A stretch of DNA of 33,716 nucleotides, from positions 1-33,716 of the forward strand of contig CAJJAO010000027.1 of assembly GCA_905182265.1 (NCBI GenBank). Reading direction: 5' to 3'. A program made the translations under genes and the position numbers. The notes under the pieces are model-generated. The model did not search any database. It was given only the letters and a program-made list of their open reading frames with translations, and was not told where the DNA came from. Origin of the DNA: a gamma proteobacterium HTCC2207 (lineage in GTDB: Bacteria > Pseudomonadota > Gammaproteobacteria > Pseudomonadales > Porticoccaceae). Shown in pieces: positions 15,874-25,080 of this stretch. The stretch's first letter is position 1. Every line of letters starts with the position of its first letter.

Positions 15874-16980
15874 TTAAAATTGGCGCGTCTCACCAACATC
15901 TAAAACCCAGCTATTATTCACTCCCAAACCTGTGGCCTCGGCCGCTGCTTTAAAGCGTAAGGGTGGCTCTGCCAGAGGTTCTTCCGAAAGGTCAAAGGTT
16001 CCAAAATGCATGGCCACGGCTGTATTGGCTTGCAGATCCAGTGCCGCTTGGACAGCTTCTTCAGGATCCATATGGGATACCTTCATCATGGCGGTTGGCT
16101 CGTAGGCGCCTATGGGCACAGCGGCCAGATCAAAGGGCCCTAGTTTTTCGCCAATCTCTTTAAACCCTGCAAAATAACCGGTATCGCCGGCAAAGTAGAA
16201 GCGTCGTTCGGGCCCTGTTACTGCCCAAGACGACCAGAGCGCTTTGCGGGTGTCAGTGAGGCTGCGCTTGCTCCAATGTTGGGTGGGCAGGCAGTGAATG
16301 GTGGTGCCTTTATAGCTGGCTGTGTCGCCCCAGTTCAATTCTTGTACCTGCTCTATACCATTTTTACGCAGCAGTTTACCGTTGCCCTCGGGGACAAAAA
16401 ATATAGTCTCAGCATTCAACTTGGCTAGGTCCCGCAGCGTTGGCAGGTCTAGATGATCGTAGTGGTTGTGGGAGATCAGCACAAAGTCTATGGGAGGAAG
16501 GTTTTCTAAGCTAATTCCCGGCTTAACAAATCGCTTGGGCCCAGCAAAGGGAACAGGGCTTGGTTTGTTGGACCATATAGGGTCGGTTAAAAAAGTCACA
16601 TGCTCCATTTGCACTAGCATTGTGGCATGGCCTACCCAGGTGACGGTTGGTTGGGTGGATGTGGTGTTCTTGGCATTTTCTCGCAGAAGCGCACCATCGT
16701 TAGGTACCAAATTTGGAGCGCCGCTGCGACCGCTAAAGGTCGATGCGATGCGGCCAAGAAAAAATTTCGCACGAACCTTGCCAGATACGGATGGAAGATT
16801 ATCTGCAATATTGGTGTAGCGGTTTTTAGCGTCTTGGCCTGCGGGGCTAAATAAGGCGTTTTTTCCCTTGCTAGGCATGTTGACTTGTCCTTCCGCTGAT
16901 ACATAAGTGGGTAATGTAAGAGCGAAAACAGACAGTAAACAGAGGCTGGCAAGTCGGCGGGGCTGATGTTTTTTTATCAT
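15874..16980 (-). CDS. exported metallo-beta-lactamase-fold hydrolase, NAPE-PLD-like
   Basis: A 368-residue metallo-beta-lactamase-fold protein with an N-terminal signal peptide ending near residue 29 (YVSA|E), so it is probably periplasmic. The zinc motif HNHYDH is at 171-176, with H235, D266 (AGDTGYF) and H325 (MHFGTFD) completing the two-metal site. WVGHATMLVQ and the GPKRFVKPG region place it with the N-acylphosphatidylethanolamine phospholipase D / RomA group, which hydrolyses phospholipid-type substrates in animals; bacterial members are mostly uncharacterised. It heads the minus-strand set with the DUF2891 lipoprotein and DUF1993. The actual substrate is unknown. Confidence 0.85.
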   Translation of the reverse strand: MIKKHQPRRLASLCLLSVFALTLPTYVSAEGQVNMPSKGKNALFSPAGQDAKNRYTNIADNLPSVSGKVRAKFFLGRIASTFSGRSGAPNLVPNDGALLRENAKNTTSTQPTVTWVGHATMLVQMEHVTFLTDPIWSNKPSPVPFAGPKRFVKPGISLENLPPIDFVLISHNHYDHLDLPTLRDLAKLNAETIFFVPEGNGKLLRKNGIEQVQELNWGDTASYKGTTIHCLPTQHWSKRSLTDTRKALWSSWAVTGPERRFYFAGDTGYFAGFKEIGEKLGPFDLAAVPIGAYEPTAMMKVSHMDPEEAVQAALDLQANTAVAMHFGTFDLSEEPLAEPPLRFKAAAEATGLGVNNSWVLDVGETRQF

Positions 16981-17206
16981 TATTGGGCTCCTTTAAGGCA
17001 GCATCTTAACGGAAATAAACCTGAATATCTCAATGCTCATCAGTGACTGCTGAGGGGTTGCAGATGTCAGTTCCTGAACCGCTGGTCATAACAAAACTTG
17101 TATAGTCACCAAGCTCTTAATAGAGTGTAAGTAGAAAGACAAAATAATAAAGCAGCAGGTCGGCATGATTGCCTAAACCTAAGCCAACAAATAGAGGGAA
17201 ACCCCA

Positions 17207-18442
17207 ATGACTGAAGCATGGATCATCGACGCCTGCCGCACACCTCGCGGCATCGGCAAGCCCGGACGCGGCGCACTGACAGAAATTCATCCCCAGCGCC
17301 TTGGCGCTACAGTGCTAAAGGCCTTGGCCGAGCGTAATGACGTTAATACGGCCGATGTGGCAGATATTATCTGGGGCTGTAATGTTCAGCGGGGCCAAAA
17401 CGGCAACGATATGGGGCGTATGTCGGCTCTTGATGCAGGTTATGACGTCACTTCTAGTGGTGTCACCCTCGACCGTTTCTGTGGTTCTGGTATCACCACG
17501 GTCAATATGGCTGCAGCGTCTATTATGTCTGGCATGGAAGACTTAGTGATTGCTGGTGGCTGTGAAATGATGTCCAGCTATGGGCGCATTGGCAGCGAAG
17601 CCGGTCCCTTTGTAGATTCAGGCAATGTACATTTGCGTGAGATGTATGGCCAGTCCCATCAGGGGCTCTGTGCCGACACCATCGCTACTATCGAAGGTAT
17701 TCCTCGTGAAGCACTAGATCAGCTGGCGGAATTGAGCCAGAAGCGTGCGGCCCATGCTATAGAAAATGGTCATTTTGATAAAAGCCTAGTGCCGGTCTAC
17801 CACGACGATGGCACCTTGGCGCTGGCTAAGGATGAATTTCCTCGCCCGGGCACGACCATGGAAACTCTGAGTCAGCTCAACCCTTCTTTTGAAAAGCTAA
17901 CCAATATGCCCCTCGATGAAGAGGGCACGACTTTCGGTAAATTGATGGCCATCAAATACCCGGACGTCGATGTTAAGCATGTTCACCATGCAGGCAATTC
18001 TTCTGGTGTCGTCGACGGTGCTGCAGCGGTTTTACTGGCCTCTCCAGAATACGCGGCCAAACAAGGCTGGAAGCCCCGCGCCAAAGTAGTGGCTTACTGC
18101 AACATGGGTGATTGCCCATCACTGATGCTCAATGCGCCGGTGCCTGCGGCTAAGCGTGTATTGGCCAGAGCTGGTCTAACCAAAGATGATATCGACCTGT
18201 GGGAAATCAACGAAGCCTTTGCGGTGGTTGCCGAGAAGTTTATTCGCGATCTAGAGTTGGATCGTGAGACGGTAAACGTGAATGGCGGCGCTATGGCGCT
18301 GGGTCACCCTATTGGTGCCACAGGTTCTGTTTTGATTGGCACTATGCTCGATGAGTTAGAGCGTCGCAATCTTAAGCGCGGCCTCATCACCATGTGTGCG
18401 GGCGGCGGTATGGCACCAGCCATTATTATTGAGCGGATTTAG
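17207..18442 (+). CDS. thiolase (acetyl-CoA C-acyltransferase)
   Basis: A 411-residue thiolase with the complete catalytic set: the acyl-carrying C92 in DRFCGSGIT, H367 in GGAMALGHPIGATGS, and C397 in TMCAGGGMAPA. NEAFA (335-339) is the usual conserved loop. It cleaves 3-oxoacyl-CoA with CoA, the last step of beta-oxidation, or condenses acetyl-CoA in the reverse direction. A GAGGG ribosome binding site lies eight bases before the start. It is the first of a run of plus-strand genes that includes an acyl-CoA dehydrogenase, which supports a degradative role. The chain length or ring substrate cannot be told. Confidence 0.93.
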   Translation: MTEAWIIDACRTPRGIGKPGRGALTEIHPQRLGATVLKALAERNDVNTADVADIIWGCNVQRGQNGNDMGRMSALDAGYDVTSSGVTLDRFCGSGITTVNMAAASIMSGMEDLVIAGGCEMMSSYGRIGSEAGPFVDSGNVHLREMYGQSHQGLCADTIATIEGIPREALDQLAELSQKRAAHAIENGHFDKSLVPVYHDDGTLALAKDEFPRPGTTMETLSQLNPSFEKLTNMPLDEEGTTFGKLMAIKYPDVDVKHVHHAGNSSGVVDGAAAVLLASPEYAAKQGWKPRAKVVAYCNMGDCPSLMLNAPVPAAKRVLARAGLTKDDIDLWEINEAFAVVAEKFIRDLELDRETVNVNGGAMALGHPIGATGSVLIGTMLDELERRNLKRGLITMCAGGGMAPAIIIERI

Positions 18443-18453
18443 GGAGTTATAGG

Positions 18454-19317
18454 ATGAGTAACCCAGCGTTAGTTAAAGAAAATATCGCAGGCCAAACTCA
18501 GTCTTTTACGCCAGACAATGTGCCTATTAAAAAGCGTAATCCTGAGCTGGATATGGCAGAGGCACTTAAAGGGGAGTGGATGAGAAACCATGTGTTTGCC
18601 ACAGCTTGGTTTAACGCTATGTCGATTACTTTTCCCCTGGGTGAGCAGTTCTTTATTAATTCTGTACGTCATTATAAAGACCGAATTACCGACCCTAAAC
18701 TAAAAGGTGAAATGCGCGATTTTTACAGCCAAGAAGCTGTGCATCTACGTGAGCATCAGGCCTATAACAAGCTGCTCTGCGAACAGCGCGGCTATGATCT
18801 AGAAAAGTTAGAAGGGCCATTGCGCCGACGCATGGCTTGGGTAAAAAAGAATATTCCTGCCCTTGAGCAGTTGGCGGGAACAGTGGCCGTAGAGCATCTA
18901 ACTGCTGTTTTAGCGGAAAGGGCACTGGGGGAAGAGGGGCTGTTTGACGATGCTGACCCCGCCATGGCCAAGCTATGGAAATGGCATGCGGTAGAAGAGA
19001 TGGAACATAAGGCTGTGGCCTTTGATGTTTACCGCGCTGTTGGCGGCACAGAGAAAATGCGCCGTGCCGCGATGCGTCGCAGTACGTTATTTTTGACTTG
19101 GGATATTTTGCACGGAGTGCGCCATATATTGCGTTGCGACGGCAAACTTTGGAATTTCAAGGTGTGGGCTTCGGGTTTCACTTTTCTCTTTGGTAAGCAG
19201 GGCATCTTGCGCGGTACCGCCAAACCCTACAGAGAGTTTTTCCGTGAGGACTTCCACCCCTGGCAGCACCAGACTCAGGACCTGATTAAGAATTGGGAAA
19301 TGCAGCAGCAGGCCTAA
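18454..19317 (+). CDS. PF10118 putative metal-dependent hydrolase, ferritin-like
   Basis: A 287-residue protein of the PF10118 group of 'predicted metal-dependent hydrolases'. Its helices carry a likely di-iron site: E64 in PLGEQFF, E94xxH97 in SQEAVHLREH, E147-H148 in VAVEHLT and E182xxH185 in HAVEEMEHKAVAFD. This arrangement of two ExxH pairs resembles ferritin-like di-iron oxygenases, so an oxidative reaction on an acyl or steroid-like compound is possible. No signal peptide is present. It starts 11 bases after the thiolase stop with a GGAG-type ribosome binding site, so the two are co-transcribed. No member with a firmly known reaction comes to mind. Confidence 0.82.
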   Translation: MSNPALVKENIAGQTQSFTPDNVPIKKRNPELDMAEALKGEWMRNHVFATAWFNAMSITFPLGEQFFINSVRHYKDRITDPKLKGEMRDFYSQEAVHLREHQAYNKLLCEQRGYDLEKLEGPLRRRMAWVKKNIPALEQLAGTVAVEHLTAVLAERALGEEGLFDDADPAMAKLWKWHAVEEMEHKAVAFDVYRAVGGTEKMRRAAMRRSTLFLTWDILHGVRHILRCDGKLWNFKVWASGFTFLFGKQGILRGTAKPYREFFREDFHPWQHQTQDLIKNWEMQQQA

Positions 19318-19339
19318 CCAGAACCAAAGTGAGTATCTA

Positions 19340-20653
19340 ATGAACAGTAAAAATGCCGGTAAACTTTTGGGGCTTGTGCTGTTCTGTGCCCAGCCTGTTT
19401 TATCCGATGTATACAAACCTGAGGCGCTTACCAGCGGCCGGGCCGATACCAGCATGCACCTGCAGCAGGGTAGCAACCAGACCGAAGCGCAAAAAATCAA
19501 TGAGGTGATTTACAAGGCCACGGGTTTCGGTAATACCTTTATGGTGGTGACCGACGAAGGCAATGTGATTGTCGACACCTCTCTGCCCACCATGGCGCCC
19601 TTACATAAAAAACTATTGACCGCTGTCAGCGACGGGCCCATTCATTCGATTATTATTACTCATGGCCACGGCGACCACACTGGCGGTGTTGCCCTTTGGC
19701 GGCAACCAGATACCAAGGTGATTGCCCAAGAGAATGCCGTGGAGTTTTTACGTTATCAAAAACGTTTAAAAAGGCTGTTTATGCTGCGTAATAGCGCGCA
19801 GTTTGGTTTTGATCAGGTCGAGGATTTACCGTCTACTAGCAGCCAAAATTCTGGTGCCGATATGGTGCCTAACACCCTGTTTGATCAGCAGTTAAATTTC
19901 ACTCTAGGTAAGCAGCAGTTTGAAATACTGCATACTCCCGCAGAAACTCATGATGCATTGACGTTGTGGATGCCCCAGTACAAAGCGGCCTTTGTGGGCG
20001 ACCTGTTTTATCGTTCATTTCCCAATATTTATACTCTTAGAGGTACCAAGCCTCGCTGGGCGCTGGACTATATAGCATCTATAAACAGGGTTTTAGCCCT
20101 AGAGCCAGAGCTATTATTGCCCAGCCATGGTGAGCCTATTGTGGGTAACAAAAATATTCGCACTGCCATGTTGCGCTATCGCGACGCTATTCAATATGTC
20201 CATGACCAAACGGTGCTGGGCATGAATCAGGGGCGCGACGTGTACAGCCTGATGCGAGAAATTACCTTGCCGCCGGCTCTAGATATAGGCGAAGCCTATG
20301 GCTGGGTGTCCTGGTCCGTGCGCGGTATTTATGAAGGCTATATGGGCTGGTTCGATGGTGAGCCCGTAAATATGTACGCTCAGTCACCCCAGTCTATTTA
20401 TAAGGATTTGGTGAAGCTGTCTGGGGGTGCCGGTAAGGTTATTGATCTAGCACAGCAGACTTTAGCGGCTGGCGACTCGGTAAAAGCATTGCTGTTGATT
20501 GAGGCGGCTTTAGATGCCGAGCCAGAGAATCAGGCCGTGCTGGCTATGCGCCTAGAAATATTAACGGCATTGCGCCAAGCCTCCGGAAACCTTAATGAGT
20601 CTGGTTGGCTAAACCATGGCATTAAGCAAACCAAGCAAATACTCGGCGATTAG
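19340..20653 (+). CDS. exported metallo-beta-lactamase-fold protein, alkylsulfatase-like
   Basis: A 437-residue protein with a short N-terminal signal peptide (cleavage near VLS|D, residue 22) and the zinc motif THGHGDH (H108, H110, D112, H113). Other core pieces are NTFMVVTDEGNVIVDT and LLPSHGEPIVG. The later EAYGWVSWSVRGIYEGYMGW segment and the alpha-helical LLLIEAALDAEPENQAVLAM stretch match the dimerisation domain of the SdsA1/BDS1 alkyl sulfatases. The C-terminal SCP2-like domain of those roughly 650-residue enzymes is absent, so sulfatase activity is uncertain. It starts 22 bases after the PF10118 gene, in the same operon. Confidence 0.83.
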   Translation: MNSKNAGKLLGLVLFCAQPVLSDVYKPEALTSGRADTSMHLQQGSNQTEAQKINEVIYKATGFGNTFMVVTDEGNVIVDTSLPTMAPLHKKLLTAVSDGPIHSIIITHGHGDHTGGVALWRQPDTKVIAQENAVEFLRYQKRLKRLFMLRNSAQFGFDQVEDLPSTSSQNSGADMVPNTLFDQQLNFTLGKQQFEILHTPAETHDALTLWMPQYKAAFVGDLFYRSFPNIYTLRGTKPRWALDYIASINRVLALEPELLLPSHGEPIVGNKNIRTAMLRYRDAIQYVHDQTVLGMNQGRDVYSLMREITLPPALDIGEAYGWVSWSVRGIYEGYMGWFDGEPVNMYAQSPQSIYKDLVKLSGGAGKVIDLAQQTLAAGDSVKALLLIEAALDAEPENQAVLAMRLEILTALRQASGNLNESGWLNHGIKQTKQILGD

Positions 20654-20733
20654 GCTGTCATTTAGATGACGGTTTGATGCCAATACTTACACATAAAACA
20701 CCATATTAAATAAAATTTATAAGAGAGAAAATC

Positions 20734-22533
20734 ATGTCATTAATCGTTAACCGCCGCGACCTAGACTTTATGTTTTACGAGGCACTGGATCTAGATAAGC
20801 TGTTGGCTACCGAGCGCTATTCTGACTATGACCGAGAAGCGTTGGATGCCATGTTAACGGTTTGCCAAACTATTGCCGAAGATGAATTTTTACCTTTTGC
20901 TGCCAAGCTGGATGCCAATGAGCCGCAGTTTGTCGACGGTGGTGTAAAGACTATTCCTGAGTTAAAGCTGGCGATTAATGCCTATAAAGAAGCGGGCCTG
21001 TGCACCTCTGGTTACGATGCCGATATAGGCGGTATGCAACTGCCTTGGATGGTGGATCAGGCGCTCAATGGTATGTTTGTCTGTGCCAACAATCCGGTAC
21101 ACACCTACCTATTTTTAACTCAAGGCGTGGCAAATATGCTCAACGTCTGCGGTTCGGATGCCCTAAAAGAAACCTATCTTTCTAAATTAGTGGAAGGGGA
21201 TTGGTTTGGCACCATGTGTCTATCTGAGACTCAGGCGGGTTCGTCTCTGGCCGATGTTCGTACCAAGGCAGAGCCTGTGGGCGATGGCGGTTATAAGATT
21301 TCTGGGACCAAAATGTGGATTTCTGGTGGCGAGCAAGACCTCACCGAAAATATTGTGCATATGGTTCTGGCCAAGGTACCCGGCGGCCCAGCAGGGGTTA
21401 AAGGTATCTCATTATTTTTAGTGCCAAAAGTTCGCGTCAATGGAGATGGCAGTCTTGGTGAGAGCAACAATGTTGTTCTGGCCGGCCTCAACCACAAGAT
21501 GGGTAATCGCGGTACGACTAATACCTTGCTTAACTTTGGTGAGGGCGGTGACTGCATTGGCTATCTGGTGGGCAACGAAAATGAAGGCCTGTCGAATATG
21601 TTTCATATGATGAACGAAGCGCGAATCTCTGTGGGTCAGGCGGCGGTTATGTCTGCCCTAGGCGGCTACCTGTATTCGTTAGACTATGCTCGCAATCGCC
21701 CCCAGGGTCGTCACCTGGCTGGCAAAAACCCAGATGCTCCGCAGATAATGATTAGTGAACATGCGGATATTAAGCGCATGCTCATGACCCAAAAAGCGTT
21801 TATCGAAGGCGCCCAGCTACTGATGTTTTATAGCGCACAGATTATTGATGAACTGCGCTCTTGTACGGACGATGTTGAAAAAAGACGTATGAGTTTACTG
21901 CTCGACCTGCTGACGCCTATCTGTAAAAGCTGGCCTTCAGAGTACTGCCTTGAGGCCAATAAACTGGCCATTCAGGTGCTGGGTGGCTACGGTTATACCA
22001 GAGAGTACCCCGTTGAGCGGCTCTATCGAGATAACCGTTTAAACCATATTCATGAAGGCACCTGGGGTATTCAGGGTCTAGATATTTTGGGTCGTAAAAT
22101 GCAGATGCACAATGGTGCAGCTGTGGCGGTATTGCGGGAAGAAATTCAGGGCACCATAGATTCGGCAGCGGGCCATTCAGCATTGGCTGAGCACAGTGCT
22201 AAGCTGATCGGCGCATTGACGCAAATGGAAGAGACTGTGCAGGCGGTTGCTGCCTGTGAAGATAAGTCTCTGGCCTTGGCCAATGCGACTATTTTCTTAG
22301 ATGCAGCGGGCCATATTGTGATTGCTTGGATGTGGCTCAAGCAAGCCGTAGCTGCAAGTGAAGGGCTGCAGGCTGGCAATGTTGCGGACCGTGACTTCTA
22401 TGAAGGTAAGCTAGCAGCGACTAAGTTTTTCTTCCGTTACGAACTACCCAAGTCCAAGGCAGCCTTAACATTGGTCGCCGATTTGGACAGCACTTGCTAT
22501 GACCTTTCTGGCGCGCAATTTACAGGCGTTTAA
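20734..22533 (+). CDS. acyl-CoA dehydrogenase, long form
   Basis: A 599-residue acyl-CoA dehydrogenase, longer than the roughly 380-residue standard because of an N-terminal helix and a C-terminal extension of the type seen in DmdC-like enzymes. FAD/substrate motifs are clear: MCLSETQAGSSLADVRT, GTKMWISGGEQD, and RLNHIHEGTWGIQGLDILGR, where E441 is the likely catalytic base. It introduces a trans-2 double bond into an acyl-CoA and passes electrons to electron-transfer flavoprotein in the cytoplasm. GAGAG precedes the ATG. It lies 80 bases after the sulfatase-like gene. The substrate might be a short or branched acyl-CoA such as 3-methylmercaptopropionyl-CoA, but the sequence does not prove this. 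Confidence 0.92.
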   Translation: MSLIVNRRDLDFMFYEALDLDKLLATERYSDYDREALDAMLTVCQTIAEDEFLPFAAKLDANEPQFVDGGVKTIPELKLAINAYKEAGLCTSGYDADIGGMQLPWMVDQALNGMFVCANNPVHTYLFLTQGVANMLNVCGSDALKETYLSKLVEGDWFGTMCLSETQAGSSLADVRTKAEPVGDGGYKISGTKMWISGGEQDLTENIVHMVLAKVPGGPAGVKGISLFLVPKVRVNGDGSLGESNNVVLAGLNHKMGNRGTTNTLLNFGEGGDCIGYLVGNENEGLSNMFHMMNEARISVGQAAVMSALGGYLYSLDYARNRPQGRHLAGKNPDAPQIMISEHADIKRMLMTQKAFIEGAQLLMFYSAQIIDELRSCTDDVEKRRMSLLLDLLTPICKSWPSEYCLEANKLAIQVLGGYGYTREYPVERLYRDNRLNHIHEGTWGIQGLDILGRKMQMHNGAAVAVLREEIQGTIDSAAGHSALAEHSAKLIGALTQMEETVQAVAACEDKSLALANATIFLDAAGHIVIAWMWLKQAVAASEGLQAGNVADRDFYEGKLAATKFFFRYELPKSKAALTLVADLDSTCYDLSGAQFTGV

Positions 22534-22576
22534 ATTGGCAGCGGCCTTTTGTTACTTTTAATACTATGGGCAGGGC

Positions 22577-24013
22577 ATGATGAAAAAATTAACGAGGCTC
22601 TCTAATACTTCATGTGCTGCCGGTGCTCTCATGGTGAGCGCCCTTGTTCCTCTACTTGTTTCTGTCCTGGGCTTTGCGCCGCTGGTGCTGGCGGACGATG
22701 ATTTGACGTCCCAGACAAAAGTTGAGGTTGAGACGCTGATCAACAGTAGCCTTGCAAGCAATCTTGGTTTTTCTATTATTGAGAGCCTCACCACAGAGGT
22801 CGGTCAGCGCCAGGCGGGCAGCGAAGCTGAAGCTCGGGCCAGAGACTGGGGTGTGGCAAAGTTTAAGGCGTTGGGTTTTAAGAATGTGCGCATTGAACCC
22901 TTTGAAGTAGATTATTGGCAGCGCAACGCCGAGCACGCCGAGATCATTTCTCCCTTCCCGCAAAAGCTAATGATTACAGCCCTAGGTGGCAGCGTTGCCA
23001 CAGATGCGGCGGGAGTCACTGGTGCTATTGTCAGGTTCGCAACCTTGCAAGACTTACAGGACGCACCTCTGACGGGCTTGCAGGGCAAGATTGTCTTTGT
23101 AGATGAGCCCATGACCCGCACTCAGGACGGTTCTGGATATGGGGTTGCAGTGCGCAAGCGCTCCGGCGCAGCAGCTGAAGCTGGCAAGCGCGGCGCAGTG
23201 GCTGCACTTATTCGCTCTGTGGGTACCGACCATCATCGCTTCCCTCATACCGGTCAAATGCGCTACGCAGCAGATGTGCCTAAGGTGCCTATTGCAGCAC
23301 TGTCAGCTCCAGACGCCGATCAGTTACAGCGCGCCCTGAGTCGTGGTCAGATTGAGGTAAAGCTGGTATTGGACGTGCAGTCTATGGGCAAGCGTTGGTC
23401 CGGTAATGTGGTCGGTGAAATTCCTGGGCAGACGGACGAGATTGTTATTATTGGTGGCCATCTTGATAGCTGGGATTTGGGCACCGGGGCGGTTGATGAT
23501 GGCGCTGGTATAGGCATCACTGTGGCGGCCGCAAAAATGATTATGGACTTAAATAAGAAGCCTAAACGCACTATTAGAGTGGTTATGTTTGGGGCTGAAG
23601 AAGTCGGTTTGGTGGGGGCCAAGGCCTATGCCGAGCAGCACAAATCAGAATTAGACAAGCATATGGTTGGCGCTGAATCAGATTTCGGTGCAGGCAAGGT
23701 ATGGCGCTTCGAGACTCGTTTTGCCGAAGAAAAACTTGGTATAGCAGAGCAGATGCATAGGCTGTTGGCACCCCTGGGTATTGCACGAGGCGCTAACACC
23801 GCCAGTGGTGGTCCAGACATGGGGCCCCTTCGTCAGTTGGGTATGCCGGTGGTTACACTAAAACAAAACGGCTGGGACTATTTTGATCTGCACCATACTG
23901 CCGACGACACGCTGGACAAAATAAATCCCGAAGATGTTGCGCAAAATGTGGCTGCCTACGCAGCCTTTGTGTGGATGTCAGCTAACCTGAAGGGTGATTT
24001 TCGAGCGGATTAA
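22577..24013 (+). CDS. exported M28-family metallopeptidase, carboxypeptidase Q-like
   Basis: A 478-residue M28 aminopeptidase/carboxypeptidase-Q-like protein. A signal peptide ends near VLA|D (about residue 38). The di-zinc site is visible: H295 in GGHLDSWDLG, bridging D307 in GAVDDGAG, E341-E342 in FGAEEVGL, with later aspartate (ESDFGAG) and HHTADDTLD histidines. A PA-like insert at about residues 130-240 is as in plasma glutamate carboxypeptidase. It would cut dipeptides or N-terminal residues in the periplasm. It follows the acyl-CoA dehydrogenase after 43 bases; the GGGCAGGGC stretch upstream is a weak ribosome binding site. Its connection to the lipid genes is unclear. Confidence 0.9.
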   Translation: MMKKLTRLSNTSCAAGALMVSALVPLLVSVLGFAPLVLADDDLTSQTKVEVETLINSSLASNLGFSIIESLTTEVGQRQAGSEAEARARDWGVAKFKALGFKNVRIEPFEVDYWQRNAEHAEIISPFPQKLMITALGGSVATDAAGVTGAIVRFATLQDLQDAPLTGLQGKIVFVDEPMTRTQDGSGYGVAVRKRSGAAAEAGKRGAVAALIRSVGTDHHRFPHTGQMRYAADVPKVPIAALSAPDADQLQRALSRGQIEVKLVLDVQSMGKRWSGNVVGEIPGQTDEIVIIGGHLDSWDLGTGAVDDGAGIGITVAAAKMIMDLNKKPKRTIRVVMFGAEEVGLVGAKAYAEQHKSELDKHMVGAESDFGAGKVWRFETRFAEEKLGIAEQMHRLLAPLGIARGANTASGGPDMGPLRQLGMPVVTLKQNGWDYFDLHHTADDTLDKINPEDVAQNVAAYAAFVWMSANLKGDFRAD

Positions 24014-24067
24014 AGCAAGATATAACCGCTAATATTAACAATGGGCTTGTCGCCTTGGGATACCCGT

Positions 24068-24436
24068 ATGAACCAAACCAATGTCTTTGGTGAGCCCATA
24101 GAAGAATGTTGCAGCCACCCCATTACCGGGTATTTTCGCGATGGGTTTTGCCGCACCGATAAATATGATCGCGGTTCTCATACGGTCTGTGCGCTTATTA
24201 CTCAGGCGTTTTTAGAGTTTTCTCTGTCTCGCGGTAATGACCTTTCAACGCCGCGGCCGGAGTATGACTTTGCCGGGCTGGTTGAGGGCCAATCTTGGTG
24301 TCTCTGTGCCTCCCGATGGTTAGAGGCTCACGAGCAAGGCTGCGCGCCAAAGGTGCACCTACGGCGCACCAACAGCAAGGCTTTAGAAATCGTTCCTCTG
24401 GCGACCCTGAGGGGTTATGCTACAGATCTAAACTAG
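24068..24436 (+). CDS. DUF2237 family protein
   Basis: A 122-residue cysteine-rich protein of the DUF2237 family, recognised by NVFGEPIEECCSHPITGYFR, GFCRTDKYDRGSHTVCA, GNDLSTP and WCLCASRWLEA. The function of the family is unknown; its conserved cysteines and histidine suggest metal or redox chemistry. I start it at the ATG of 24068 because the family normally begins a few residues before the VFG motif and a weak GGGA lies seven bases upstream. An in-frame ATG at 24041 would add nine residues but has no ribosome binding site. It lies between the M28 peptidase and the methyltransferase, in a likely shared transcript. Confidence 0.75.
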   Translation: MNQTNVFGEPIEECCSHPITGYFRDGFCRTDKYDRGSHTVCALITQAFLEFSLSRGNDLSTPRPEYDFAGLVEGQSWCLCASRWLEAHEQGCAPKVHLRRTNSKALEIVPLATLRGYATDLN

Positions 24437-24459
24437 CTCAAGATTCGAGGAACAACCCA

Positions 24460-25080
24460 ATGAGCCTCTACGAAAAATATGTTCTGCCCCGCGTTTTAAA
24501 CTGTGCCTGCGGTACCAAGCCATTTAATTATCAGCGCCAAAAAGTAGTACCGATGGCAGAGGGTCTAGTATTAGAGGTTGGTATTGGCTCTGGCCTGAAC
24601 ATCCCCTTTTATGACAACGCCAAGGTGGACAAGGTTTTGGGGCTGGACCCCTCGGCTGAACTTCATGAGTTGGCCAAAAAAGTTGCGGCTAAACATGAGG
24701 TGCCCGTGGAGTTTATTCTGGCGGGTGCAGAGAACATTCCTCTGCCCGATAACCACGTAGATACGATTTTGGTTACCTATACCATGTGCACTATTCCCGA
24801 TGTGCTGCCCGCCAATAAAGAAATGCTTCGAGTATTAAAGCCTGGCGGCGTAATGATTTTTTGTGAGCATGGCATGGCGCCAGATGCGAATGTGTCAAAG
24901 TGGCAGAATCGAATTAATGGGATCTGGGGCAAAATGGCCGGCGGCTGCCATCTCAATAGAGATATACCTACCTTAATAACAGATGCCGGATTTACCATTC
25001 AGTCTATGCAGGAAATGTATTTGCCCAGCACGCCTAAGGTTGCAGGCTATAACTACTGGGGTACGGCAGTTGCGGGCTAG
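24460..25080 (+). CDS. class I SAM-dependent methyltransferase
   Basis: A 206-residue methyltransferase of the UbiE/METTL7-like type. Motif I LVLEVGIGSGLNIPFY lies at residues 36-51, GLDPS (61-65) is the acidic end of strand two, and the YTMCTIPDVLPANKEMLRVL and LKPGGVMIFCEHG segments are the post-motif region typical of UbiE-like enzymes. The reading frame is open for 55 more codons upstream, overlapping DUF2237, but the ATG at 24460 has a GAGG ribosome binding site nine bases before it and the added residues look like noise. The acceptor is unknown; relatives methylate small lipophilic or thiol compounds. It begins 23 bases after the DUF2237 stop. Confidence 0.85.
   Translation: MSLYEKYVLPRVLNCACGTKPFNYQRQKVVPMAEGLVLEVGIGSGLNIPFYDNAKVDKVLGLDPSAELHELAKKVAAKHEVPVEFILAGAENIPLPDNHVDTILVTYTMCTIPDVLPANKEMLRVLKPGGVMIFCEHGMAPDANVSKWQNRINGIWGKMAGGCHLNRDIPTLITDAGFTIQSMQEMYLPSTPKVAGYNYWGTAVAG

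Noticed and set aside
24295..24459. 55-codon upstream extension of the methyltransferase
   Set aside because: It overlaps DUF2237 in another frame and reads as noise; the start at 24460 has GAGG and a family-like N-terminus.
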